A stretch of DNA of 39,638 bases, from positions 1 to 39,638 of the forward strand of contig CAYTWB010000040.1 of assembly GCA_964441945.1 (NCBI GenBank). The letters run 5' to 3'. Below, in pieces: positions 1-8,678 of the stretch (the first letter of the stretch is position 1; each line of letters opens with the position of its first letter). The DNA comes from JADGQM01 sp964441945 (lineage in GTDB: Bacteria > Desulfobacterota > Syntrophobacteria > Syntrophobacterales > Syntrophobacteraceae). The notes below the pieces were generated by a model that searched no databases, was not told where the DNA came from, and saw only the letters and a list, made by a program, of their open reading frames with translations. The translations under genes were made by a program, and so were the position numbers.

Positions 1-1863
1 CCCGAAGGAAAGTGGATCGACTTCAACGAAGCTGCGGTGGAGCTGTTCGGTTTTTGTAGTCGGGAGAAGCTGGAAAAGGAGTCGGTCTTTCAGCGTTATG
101 TGGACCCTGAAGAGCGTTTGGAACTTCTGAAAACAATCCAACAGACCGGGTTTGCCAAGGAATATCCTGCACGTCTTCGGCAGAAGGACGGCACCGTCAT
201 GGAGACTCTGATAACCGCAGTCCCCGTGAAAGATCCTGACGGACGGGTGATGTCATTTGTGGGGACTATCCGTGATATCACCAGGCAGAAGCAGGCTGAG
301 CGTGCCCTGCTGAAGAGTGAAAAGAAATACCGAGACATCTTCGAACATGCTACAGAAGGCATCTATCAGACCACACCGCACGGCCGCTATCTCAGCGTAA
401 ATCCCGCTTTTGCCCGGATGTTCGGCTTTGCCTCGCCTGAGGAGATGATGTCGAAGATCACCGATATCGGCCGCCAGTTATATGTCCATCCCCAGGACCG
501 GGAGAAGCTCAAAACTCTCTTATTCGAAAACGGCAGAGTGGAGAGGTTCGAAACGCAGGTCACCCGTCGCGACGGATCCATCATGTGGATTTCCATCAAT
601 GCCCGTGCAGTCAGGGACGAAGGAGGTGAACTTCTCCATTTCGAAGGGACCAACACGGACATCACCGATCTCAAGCGGGCGGATGAGGAGCGCAGGCAAC
701 TGGAAGAGCGTTTGCAGCGTGCAGAAAAGATGGAAGCCTTGGGCACGATGGCTGGAGGGGTTGCACACGATCTCAACAACGTACTGGGTATTGTGGTGGG
801 GTATTCCGAACTGCTTTCCGACGAGGTGGATGAGTCGAGCACGGCCAGTGTCCATATCCATGAAATTCAAGAAGGTGCCGAACGCGCGGCGGCGATTGTC
901 CAGGACTTGCTGACCCTGGCGAGGAGGGGTGTACCGAGCAGGAAGGTGCTGAACCTCAACAGTATTGTGCTGCAATACCGTAACTCCCCCGAGTTCGCCA
1001 GGGTACTTATCGAGCATCCGGACATCAGAATGAAGACCGACCTGGACCCCGATCTGCTGAACTTGTCGGGTTCCCCCGTCCATCTGGGGAAATCCCTTAT
1101 CAACCTGATTCTCAATGCCGCTGAGGCTATGCCACTTGGAGGCACCTTGACTATTCAGACGGCCAACTGCTACCTGGACAGACCCCTGACGGGATATGAT
1201 GATGTGCGGGAAGGAGACTATGTGGTGCTGCGTGTCTCCGACACCGGTGAGGGCATTACAGATTCCGATTTGAAGCGCATCTTCGAACCTTTCTATACGA
1301 AGAAAGTCATGGGCCGCAGCGGGACGGGTCTGGGGCTGGCCGTGGTTTGGGGTACCATTAAGGATCATCTGGGTTATGTCAATGTGGAGAGCGAGGAAGG
1401 GAAAGGTACAACCTTTACGTTGTATTTCCCAGTCACGAGGGAAGGGATTTGCGGGAAAGAGGTTTCCGTTTCCCCTGCTGACTACATGGGGAACGGTGAA
1501 TCCATCCTGGTTGTGGACGATATCCCACAACAGCGGGAACTGGCGACAAAAATGCTTACAAAACTTCACTATCAGGTCACATCCGTATCCAGCGGTGAGG
1601 AAGCGGTACAATACCTGGGACAGCACACGGTTGATCTGGTTGTCCTGGACATGATCATGGACACCGGCATAGACGGCCTGGAAACCTACCAAAATATGCT
1701 TGAACTGCATCCTCATCAGAAAGCCGTCATTGTCAGTGGTTTTGCCGAAACCGAGCGGGTCACCGAAGCCCAGAAATTGGGTGCGGGCGCCTATGTGAAG
1801 AAGCCCTATGTACTTGAGAAACTTGGTGTGGCCGTCAGGAGAGAACTTGACCGACCCGTTTGA
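1..1863 (+). CDS. PAS-PAS hybrid sensor histidine kinase with C-terminal receiver (5' end outside window)
   Basis: The frame is open from base 1 with no stop, so the gene starts upstream of the window; the GTG at 37 is an internal valine of a PAS domain. The order is a partial PAS/PAC, a second PAS (about 290-690), a HisKA dimerisation domain with phospho-acceptor His in GGVAHDLNN (codon 766-768), a HATPase_c domain with an N box (LNAAEAM), G1 box (SDTGEGI) and G2 box (GTGLGLAVVWG), and a receiver domain (about 1500-1855) with VVDD, the LDMIMD phospho-Asp region and the conserved Lys of VKKPY. It should autophosphorylate on His and pass phosphate to its own receiver. No membrane segment is visible in the part present, so it may be cytosolic. 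The signal sensed is unknown. It is followed 117 bp later by a second hybrid kinase in the same direction. Confidence 0.93.
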   Translation, partial: PEGKWIDFNEAAVELFGFCSREKLEKESVFQRYVDPEERLELLKTIQQTGFAKEYPARLRQKDGTVMETLITAVPVKDPDGRVMSFVGTIRDITRQKQAERALLKSEKKYRDIFEHATEGIYQTTPHGRYLSVNPAFARMFGFASPEEMMSKITDIGRQLYVHPQDREKLKTLLFENGRVERFETQVTRRDGSIMWISINARAVRDEGGELLHFEGTNTDITDLKRADEERRQLEERLQRAEKMEALGTMAGGVAHDLNNVLGIVVGYSELLSDEVDESSTASVHIHEIQEGAERAAAIVQDLLTLARRGVPSRKVLNLNSIVLQYRNSPEFARVLIEHPDIRMKTDLDPDLLNLSGSPVHLGKSLINLILNAAEAMPLGGTLTIQTANCYLDRPLTGYDDVREGDYVVLRVSDTGEGITDSDLKRIFEPFYTKKVMGRSGTGLGLAVVWGTIKDHLGYVNVESEEGKGTTFTLYFPVTREGICGKEVSVSPADYMGNGESILVVDDIPQQRELATKMLTKLHYQVTSVSSGEEAVQYLGQHTVDLVVLDMIMDTGIDGLETYQNMLELHPHQKAVIVSGFAETERVTEAQKLGAGAYVKKPYVLEKLGVAVRRELDRPV

Positions 1864-1980
1864 TAGACTGTATGGTAGCACGCCTTCGATTCCGAGAGCA
1901 CTTCGAGCGCCAATATCAGGCCGGCCGGTCGCATTACTTTTCTGTTGAAACGATCACATCGCTTTATGAAAGGCATATTG

Positions 1981-4900
1981 ATGGCCAGGATACTTATTGT
2001 CGATGACGAGCTGAGCGCCCGCCTCCTGCTGCAGGCAACTCTGCCTCTTTTGGGTTACGAGGTGGCGGGCGTGGCTGCGGATGGCTCCGAGGGTATCGTG
2101 CTTGCCAGGTTTCTGAAGCCCGACTTGGTGCTCATGGATACGGTCATGCCGGGAGTCATGGACGGGATCGAGGCGGCAATGAAGATCCGGTCGGAACTTG
2201 CTATCCCGGTGATTTCCCTGACCGGGCACGGCAAAGACGAGTTTGTCAACCGGGTGAAAGGTGCAGACCCATTCGCCTTTCTGATCAAACCCTGCGGCAA
2301 AAACGAGCTGAAAGCCGCTATTGAGACGGCGCTGCACAGGAGAAGCCTGGAGGGACAGATCATCATCAATGCACTACAAACCGGGCGAAGGGAGAAGCAA
2401 TCCCAGGACCGGATCGCCTCGACCGATCAGAAGCTGCAGTCCCTGTTCGATGCGATCAGGGAGACCCTGCTCCTGATGTCGGTCAACGGGACGGTCGAGC
2501 TCATCAACCGTCGCGGTGCCGAGCGTCTTGGCAGGAAGCCGGAGGAGATGATGGGGAAATCAATCTACGATTTCATTCCTTCCAAAACTCATGAACTCCA
2601 GCGCACGAAGGTCGACGAGGTGGCAAGGACCGGGCAATCGGTCCAATTTGAAGACACCAGAGAGGGAATGCGGCTGCTTCATTCTCTGTACCCCGTCAAA
2701 ACCGAGAGTGGCAAGGTCGAAAAGATTGCGGTTTTCGCGATTGACATTAGCACGCACAGAGAGGAGGAAGAAGCCTTTCTGACCAACGCGGAAAGATATC
2801 GCCTGATGGTTGAGACGACCGCGGAAGGCGTCTGGCTAGTGGACCGTGAGTGGAAAACCTCTTTTGTTAACAGCCGCATGGAACAAATCCTGGGCTACCG
2901 GCCGGGCGAGATGCTGGGGCGACATCTGCTGGAGTTCCTGGACGAAGAAGGAGTCCTCTCCGCCCGGCAGTACATAGCGCGTCGAGAGGATGGATTGCTG
3001 GAAAGCCACGAATTCAAATTTTTGCGTCAAGATGGCACGGAGGTTTGGACATTGATTTCCGCCAATCCGTTGTTGGATAAGGCAGGCGCCTTCAATGGGG
3101 CACTAGCCATGGTTGCTGACATCACCGAGCGCAAGCGGGCTGAGATATCCTTGCTGGAGAGCGAGGAGCGGCTGAGGTTGGCGCAAAAAGCCACCAACGA
3201 CGTAATCTGGGATTGGGACATTGGGAAAGATTCCCAGCGATGGAATGAGTCCGGAGCAGTTGTTTTCGGTTGGAGCGACATTGTAGGGAGCCCACAAACC
3301 GCAGCCTGGTGGACGGATCGTGTTCATCCAGAAGACCGGGAAAGGGTGGAAGCGGGGTTCTTTGCTGTTGTAAATAACCCTGGAGTCGACCGCTGGCGTG
3401 ACGAATACCGGTTCCGGAAAGCCGATGGGGATTACGCAGAGGTTATAGACCGGGGCTATGTAATGCGCGATGACCAGGGTAACGCGGTCCGAATGATCGG
3501 GGCCATGCTCGACATCACCGAGCGCAAGAGGTCCGAGGATGCGCTGCGCAAGAGCGAGTCCCGATTCAAGCTGCTTTCGAAAACGGCTGCCAGGTTGCTG
3601 GAAGTGGGCGATCCACTGAGTATTGTGAACGAACTGGGTCGTGAAGTCATGGCTGAACTGGACTGCCAGGTGTTTTTCAATTTCGTGGCGGAGGAGCCTG
3701 CGGGAAAGCTTCGGCTTAACGCCTATGCCGGTGTTCTTGATGAAGAAGCCCGAAATATTGAATATCTGGAATACGGAGTTGCCGTCTGTGGCAGCGTTGC
3801 CCGGGACGGGGTCCCCTGCGTTGCAGAAAACATCTCCTCCACATTCGACCCCCACACAGATCTAGTCAAGTCCTATGGGATTCAAGCCTATGCCTGCCAC
3901 CCCCTCCTGATAGCGGGCAACGTCATCGGAACCCTTTCCTTTGGCACGAAGACGCGTGCCCGATTCTCACCCCATGATCTTGACCTCATGAAAACAGTCA
4001 CCAACCAGATAGCCATTGCCGTGGAGCACATGCGGCTTGTTGAATTGTGCCGGAAGAGCGAGGAATGCTATCGCACGGTAGCGGACTTCACGTATGACTG
4101 GGAGTACTGGGTGGGCCCCGATAAGGCGTTTCTTTACTGCTCTCCGGCGTGTGAGCGCATAACCGGCTACCGGTCTGAGGACTTTGTGAAAAACCCTGCT
4201 CTTCTGAGTGCTATCATCCATCCTGATGACCGATACCGGTTCCTTCTTCATGAGGAGGCCGACGAGGTTCGGGATAGTGAAAGGCAGCAGCTTGATTTCC
4301 GAATTGTCTCTCGGTCTGGAGATATACGCTGGATTTCGCATGCCTGCCAAGGTCTACGCAGTCCCGATGGGGCGTACCTGGGGTGCCGGGCCAGCAATCG
4401 CGACATCACGGACCGCAAGCAGGCGGAAGAAGCTCTGCAGGAAAGTGAAAAGCGGTACCGGATGTTTTTCGACCACTCCCCCCTGGGGATCATGCATTTC
4501 GATGCCGACGGAATCATCATGGACTTGAACGACAAGTTCTTACGGATCCTGGGTTCGTCAAGGCAAGCACTTCTGGGGTTCGACATGCTTGGCAGCGTGC
4601 CTGATCCGGCTATGCTTCAGGCTGTCAAAGACGCCCTTGACGGTCGATTGGGTTATTTTGAGGGTGATTACCTGCCGGTCACCAGCGGCAAATTGACGCC
4701 AGTAAGGGCCATCTACCAGGGCATCACCGACGAAGACGGGAACATTGTTGGTGGGGTCGGCCTCTTTGAGGATATGACGGAACAAAGGCGGGCCGAGGAA
4801 GAGCGCAAACGACTCGAAACCCATCTGCGGCAGGCTCAGAAGATGGAGGCGATCGGTACGCTTGCCGGGGGTATTGCTCATGATTTCAACAACGTGCTGA

Positions 4901-5967
4901 GTGCTATCTTTGGATTTACAGAAATGTCTTTTGGCAAAGCTCCGGCAGGCAGTTCCCTGCATGCCGACCTGCAACAAGTTCTGGAGGCTGCGGAAAGAGC
5001 CAGGGACTTGGTGAAGCAGATCCTCACTTTCAGCCGGCGAAGTGAGCAGGAGATCAAAGCCGTCCTGTTTGTCCCTCTCCTCAAGGAAGCCTTGAGATTC
5101 CTGCGCTCATCCATCCCCTCCACCATTGCCATACGCCAACTCATCAGGGTCCCCCCTGAAACCACGGTCTTGTCGGACCCCACGCAGATTCACCAGGTCA
5201 TTATGAACCTTTGCACAAATGCTTCCTACGCCATGCGCCAACATGGAGGCACCCTGGAAGTGGATCTGTCCGAGGTCGTTCTCAGCGAGCCTGACGATCT
5301 GCTATCAATCCAGGGACTAGCCCCGGGACGCTATCTGTGTCTGAGAGTGAGTGACACCGGCTGTGGGATGGATGAGGAGACTATCCAACGCATTTTCGAT
5401 CCCTTCTTCACCACGAAGCCCAGAGAGGAAGGAACGGGGATGGGGCTGGCTGTGGTTTATGGGATAGTTGAGGCTTGCGGCGGGGCCATCACAGTACGAA
5501 GCAAGCCGGGTAAGGGATCTCATTTTCATCTGTATTTCCCGACAGCACCATCCTTGATTTCCAAACGACTCCCTGATCAAGAGGAAGTGCCCAGGGGAAA
5601 AGGCCGTATTCTGTTTGTGGATGATGAGGCCACCCTGGTGAGAATGGGACAACAAATGCTCCAGGGTTTGGGCTACACCATTGTAGCTGAAACCAGCAGC
5701 CAGAAAGCCTTGGCGATCTTTCAGTCTCAACCGGATCAGTTCGATTTGCTTATCACCGACTACACCATGCCGCAGATGAACGGCCTTGAGCTGGTAGAAG
5801 AGGTTCGGCGTATTCGCGCCGATATGCCGGTCATCCTCTGCAGCGGCTTCACGGACTTCCTTGATCGGATGGGTGTTTCAGATTCGGGAATCCAGGAACT
5901 GATCCACAAGCCGTTAAGGCGAAGAGTGCTTGCGGAAGCAATCAATCGAATCCTGGTTCAAAAATGA
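1981..5967 (+). CDS. Multi-PAS/GAF hybrid histidine kinase with N- and C-terminal receivers
   Basis: About 1328 residues. Order: receiver (1-120, VDDE, phospho-Asp D53 in LMDTVMPG), three PAS/PAC modules, a GAF domain (about 520-690), two more PAS domains, HisKA with phospho-acceptor H967 in GGIAHDFNN, HATPase_c (SDTGCGMD and GTGMGLAVVYG boxes) and a second receiver with phospho-Asp D1260 in TDYTMPQMNG. There are no transmembrane segments, so it should be a soluble phosphorelay hub taking input from its N-terminal receiver and several ligand or redox sensing modules. I chose the ATG at 1981 because AAAGG lies 8 nt upstream and the receiver begins immediately (MARILIVDDE). The frame is open back to a TTG at 1945. 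Its partners are probably the kinase before it and the NtrC-type regulator after it, by position only. Confidence 0.93.
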   Translation: MARILIVDDELSARLLLQATLPLLGYEVAGVAADGSEGIVLARFLKPDLVLMDTVMPGVMDGIEAAMKIRSELAIPVISLTGHGKDEFVNRVKGADPFAFLIKPCGKNELKAAIETALHRRSLEGQIIINALQTGRREKQSQDRIASTDQKLQSLFDAIRETLLLMSVNGTVELINRRGAERLGRKPEEMMGKSIYDFIPSKTHELQRTKVDEVARTGQSVQFEDTREGMRLLHSLYPVKTESGKVEKIAVFAIDISTHREEEEAFLTNAERYRLMVETTAEGVWLVDREWKTSFVNSRMEQILGYRPGEMLGRHLLEFLDEEGVLSARQYIARREDGLLESHEFKFLRQDGTEVWTLISANPLLDKAGAFNGALAMVADITERKRAEISLLESEERLRLAQKATNDVIWDWDIGKDSQRWNESGAVVFGWSDIVGSPQTAAWWTDRVHPEDRERVEAGFFAVVNNPGVDRWRDEYRFRKADGDYAEVIDRGYVMRDDQGNAVRMIGAMLDITERKRSEDALRKSESRFKLLSKTAARLLEVGDPLSIVNELGREVMAELDCQVFFNFVAEEPAGKLRLNAYAGVLDEEARNIEYLEYGVAVCGSVARDGVPCVAENISSTFDPHTDLVKSYGIQAYACHPLLIAGNVIGTLSFGTKTRARFSPHDLDLMKTVTNQIAIAVEHMRLVELCRKSEECYRTVADFTYDWEYWVGPDKAFLYCSPACERITGYRSEDFVKNPALLSAIIHPDDRYRFLLHEEADEVRDSERQQLDFRIVSRSGDIRWISHACQGLRSPDGAYLGCRASNRDITDRKQAEEALQESEKRYRMFFDHSPLGIMHFDADGIIMDLNDKFLRILGSSRQALLGFDMLGSVPDPAMLQAVKDALDGRLGYFEGDYLPVTSGKLTPVRAIYQGITDEDGNIVGGVGLFEDMTEQRRAEEERKRLETHLRQAQKMEAIGTLAGGIAHDFNNVLSAIFGFTEMSFGKAPAGSSLHADLQQVLEAAERARDLVKQILTFSRRSEQEIKAVLFVPLLKEALRFLRSSIPSTIAIRQLIRVPPETTVLSDPTQIHQVIMNLCTNASYAMRQHGGTLEVDLSEVVLSEPDDLLSIQGLAPGRYLCLRVSDTGCGMDEETIQRIFDPFFTTKPREEGTGMGLAVVYGIVEACGGAITVRSKPGKGSHFHLYFPTAPSLISKRLPDQEEVPRGKGRILFVDDEATLVRMGQQMLQGLGYTIVAETSSQKALAIFQSQPDQFDLLITDYTMPQMNGLELVEEVRRIRADMPVILCSGFTDFLDRMGVSDSGIQELIHKPLRRRVLAEAINRILVQK

Positions 5968-6198
5968 ACATATCCCAAGGATAAGTCTTCAATAGATTGC
6001 AGGGTCATGCCGATAAGAAAGAGTGAGAAATCTTGAAATAGCTTTTATGTGTGATTGGGCTTGTTTTTTCCAGTTCAGCGCCCGGGACTTCCAATATCCA
6101 CATCACTATGCCACGTAGATCTTGTAACCTGGGGGGTTTGACTCCAGTTTCTGATTCAAGGAGATAGCACCTTTGAGAAAAGAGAGCATTGACCGCAC

Positions 6199-7605
6199 AT
6201 GGCAAACATACTGATCATCGACGACGACCAGTCAGTCACTCAAATGCTTTCCAGGGTGGTGAGTGAGATGGGGCACACGGTCCGGACTGCTTCCACGGTC
6301 ATCGAGGGATTGGAGATTTCGGGATCAGACCGCGTCGATGTGGTGTTCCTCGATGTCATGCTGCCGGATGGGAATGGCCTCGAGTTGGTCGAGACCCTCA
6401 GGGGGACCGAATCGCCGCCTGAGATCATCATCATTACGGGTGCGGGAGATCCGGATGGAGCTGAGCTGGCGATCCGCAACGGCGCCTGGGATTATGTCGA
6501 AAAGCCGCTCACCGTGAGCGTTGTCAGTTTGCCGCTGCTGCGTGCGCTACAGTATAGAGAGAGCAGAACCGCCAGCAAGAAACGGATGTCTCTGAAGCTG
6601 GACGGTTTTATCGGAAGCAGCAAAAGGATCAAATCCTGTTTTGAAATGCTGGCTCAAGCTATGACCAGTGAGGGCAATGTGCTCATCACCGGGGAGACGG
6701 GGACAGGCAAGGAGTTGTTTGCCCAAGGGATTCATAGAAATAGCAGTCGATCTGGAGAAAGCTTCGTGACCGTGGATTGCGCCGCGCTTCCTGAAACGAT
6801 TGTGGAGAGTGTCCTCTTTGGCCATGATAAGGGGGCCTTTACCGGAGCAAGCACCAGCCGAACAGGTTTGATCAAGCAGGCAGATGGCGGGACACTCTTT
6901 CTTGATGAGGTGGGAGAACTTCCCCTTTCTGTCCAAAAGGCCTTCTTGCGAGTCATCCAAGATCATACTTTCCGCCCTGTGGGCGGCAAACAGGAACTGA
7001 AGAGTGATTTCAGACTCATCGCGGCCACCAATCGCAACCTTGAAGAGATGGTGGAATCGGGCCGTTTTCGCAAAGATCTACTCTTTCGCCTTCGATGCAT
7101 CCACGTTGCATTGCCGGCTCTTCGGGAACGCCGGGAAGATATCAAGGGGCTGGCAGTGCATTTTCTCACCCAGTTTTGTGAGCGTTATGGAACAGGCATG
7201 AAGGGCTTCACGACAGATTTCATTGAATGCCTGAACGCTTATGAATGGCCGGGAAATGTGCGTGAACTGAAACACGCCATGGAGAGTGCCCTGGCTACTG
7301 CAGGGGACGACCCGATGTTGTTTCCACAGCATCTCCCGGTAGCTATACGCATCCATCTGGCGAGAAACGGTCTTTCGAGAAAAAAGGAGAGAAAAGAAAC
7401 CACCCTCCTTCCGGGAACCTTCAAGGAAAGTCGTCAATCTGCCGTTGCCGCCATGGAAAAACGCTATCTACAGGACTTGATGAGCTTCGCCTTGTGGGAC
7501 ATCAACAAAGCATGCAGACTATCCTGTCTCTCAAGACCCCGGCTCTATGGTCTTCTTCAAAAACACGGGATGACCCGTGAAAAGCCATCGAGTTTAGATC
7601 CATAA
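6199..7605 (+). CDS. NtrC-family sigma-54-dependent response regulator
   Basis: 468 residues in the classic three-domain order. The receiver (1-120) has acidic IDDD and phospho-Asp D52 in FLDVMLPDGNG. The AAA+ sigma-54 interaction domain (about 136-370) has Walker A GETGTGKE (165-172), the GAFTGA sigma-54 contact loop (212-217) and Walker B LFLDEVGE. A Fis-type helix-turn-helix sits at the C-terminus (about 430-460). The intact GAFTGA loop means it should activate RNA polymerase-sigma54 rather than act as a repressor. It follows the hybrid kinase after a 231-bp gap and is probably part of the same signalling locus. I saw no convincing -24/-12 promoter in the window, so its targets are unknown. 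Confidence 0.95.
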   Translation: MANILIIDDDQSVTQMLSRVVSEMGHTVRTASTVIEGLEISGSDRVDVVFLDVMLPDGNGLELVETLRGTESPPEIIIITGAGDPDGAELAIRNGAWDYVEKPLTVSVVSLPLLRALQYRESRTASKKRMSLKLDGFIGSSKRIKSCFEMLAQAMTSEGNVLITGETGTGKELFAQGIHRNSSRSGESFVTVDCAALPETIVESVLFGHDKGAFTGASTSRTGLIKQADGGTLFLDEVGELPLSVQKAFLRVIQDHTFRPVGGKQELKSDFRLIAATNRNLEEMVESGRFRKDLLFRLRCIHVALPALRERREDIKGLAVHFLTQFCERYGTGMKGFTTDFIECLNAYEWPGNVRELKHAMESALATAGDDPMLFPQHLPVAIRIHLARNGLSRKKERKETTLLPGTFKESRQSAVAAMEKRYLQDLMSFALWDINKACRLSCLSRPRLYGLLQKHGMTREKPSSLDP

Positions 7606-7636
7606 TGCAATCATCCAATGTAACTTTTACAATAAA

Positions 7637-8173
7637 ATGAGAGACAAAACGACCTCCAGTGCAAACCGTCAGGGCTGGGTGCACCTGCTGCTCTGTGCGG
7701 TGCTTTTTGCATCCGGCTGCCAGCCCTTGCTGACCAACCTGAGAGACTACATGGTTCCGGAGGGCAAGAGAATTGCGATTCCAGAATCGGGGGATCGGAG
7801 TGGGACCTATGAGACCGAGGACTTAACGGTCACCTATAGAATGATCAAAATGGAGGGTTATCTGAACCTATCAGGCGGCGTTGTCTTTGCCCGCCGCATC
7901 TCGGCCAACTTTCCGCTGGTCACCACCTTCCATTTGAATGCCATCCGAACAGACGCTCAGGGCAAGGTTCAGGATATGGTCGGCCTGATGAGTGTTGCCT
8001 ATTACTACACCGAATACATTACCCCTTCCAGCCCGCCCCTTTTTTTCAACACCATGATACCCATTTCCGAAAGCACCCGGTTCATAGCGTTCAGCTACAC
8101 CGGACAGGCCTTTGACCCCACGGAGCATGACGGCGGAGGGATGGATTTCTGGGAGTACCCGCTAATACGCTAG
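7637..8173 (+). CDS. Small lipoprotein of unknown function
   Basis: 178 residues. An N-terminal stretch (KTTSSANRQG, then a hydrophobic core LLLCAVLFASGC) ends in a typical lipobox, so the mature protein would start at the Cys in SGCQPLL and be lipid-anchored. The rest is short beta-rich sequence with no family that I recognise. It starts 31 bp after the NtrC-type regulator and may be cotranscribed with it. There is no strong ribosome site upstream of the ATG. Function unknown. Confidence 0.75.
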   Translation: MRDKTTSSANRQGWVHLLLCAVLFASGCQPLLTNLRDYMVPEGKRIAIPESGDRSGTYETEDLTVTYRMIKMEGYLNLSGGVVFARRISANFPLVTTFHLNAIRTDAQGKVQDMVGLMSVAYYYTEYITPSSPPLFFNTMIPISESTRFIAFSYTGQAFDPTEHDGGGMDFWEYPLIR

Positions 8174-8228
8174 GCCCTATTCACCTGTGCCGAAGGGCAT
8201 CCCCAAAGCTGGTGAAGTGAGCTCCTCC

Positions 8229-8661
8229 ATCTTCGATGGGTGCGGATCTTTTGGAACAACGATCGGCAGCGAACCCGGAGGGTTCAAAGCCATTAGCCGG
8301 TGGTTGAGCCAGCGACAGCGGGCGATACCACCGGGATATGATCAAGATAGTAGCTGCACCCCGGAGGGGTGCCGGCAAATGTATTTGTAGAGCTCCAGGA
8401 AAAAGCCGGTGTTGAATACGAACCGAGGTATCTTGATTGTTGGAGCTGCGACCCCCTCCGGGGTCGGCTCGTTTCCCTCCGTTTTCCGGGGGTGTCGGCC
8501 TACGGCCTCAACCCCCGGCTAATGGCTTATATCCCTCCGGGATGATGAAACCGTACTCCCGATGGGATTCCGGCTGATGCTCCTCGCCCGGAAATCCACG
8601 TTGGTCCGTGATTCGCAGCCGATAAGGGCGTTGTTCCAAAAGACCTGCGCCGATCTTCGAT
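8229..8661. repeat. ~400-bp imperfect palindromic intergenic element
   Basis: The 505-bp gap between the lipoprotein and the next gene is filled by a large imperfect inverted repeat. The outer arms 8247-8261 and 8629-8643 are perfect 15-mers (TCTTTTGGAACAACG and its complement). The inner arms 8288-8308 and 8507-8527 pair over 21 bases with one mismatch (AGCCATTAGCCGG...). The centre contains short self-complementary blocks such as CACCCCGGAGGGGTG (about 8358) and GACCCCCTCCGGGGTC (about 8449). The 9-mer ATCTTCGAT occurs at both outer edges (8229-8237 and 8653-8661). There is no coding potential that I trust. It looks like two copies of a dispersed repeat in opposite orientation, or a MITE-like element. 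Confidence 0.7.
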
Positions 8662-8678
8662 ATTGTACCAGGCACCTG

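Noticed and set aside
520..1881. 453-codon minus-strand ORF under the first kinase
   Set aside because: Antisense shadow of an unmistakable PAS/HisKA/HATPase reading frame.
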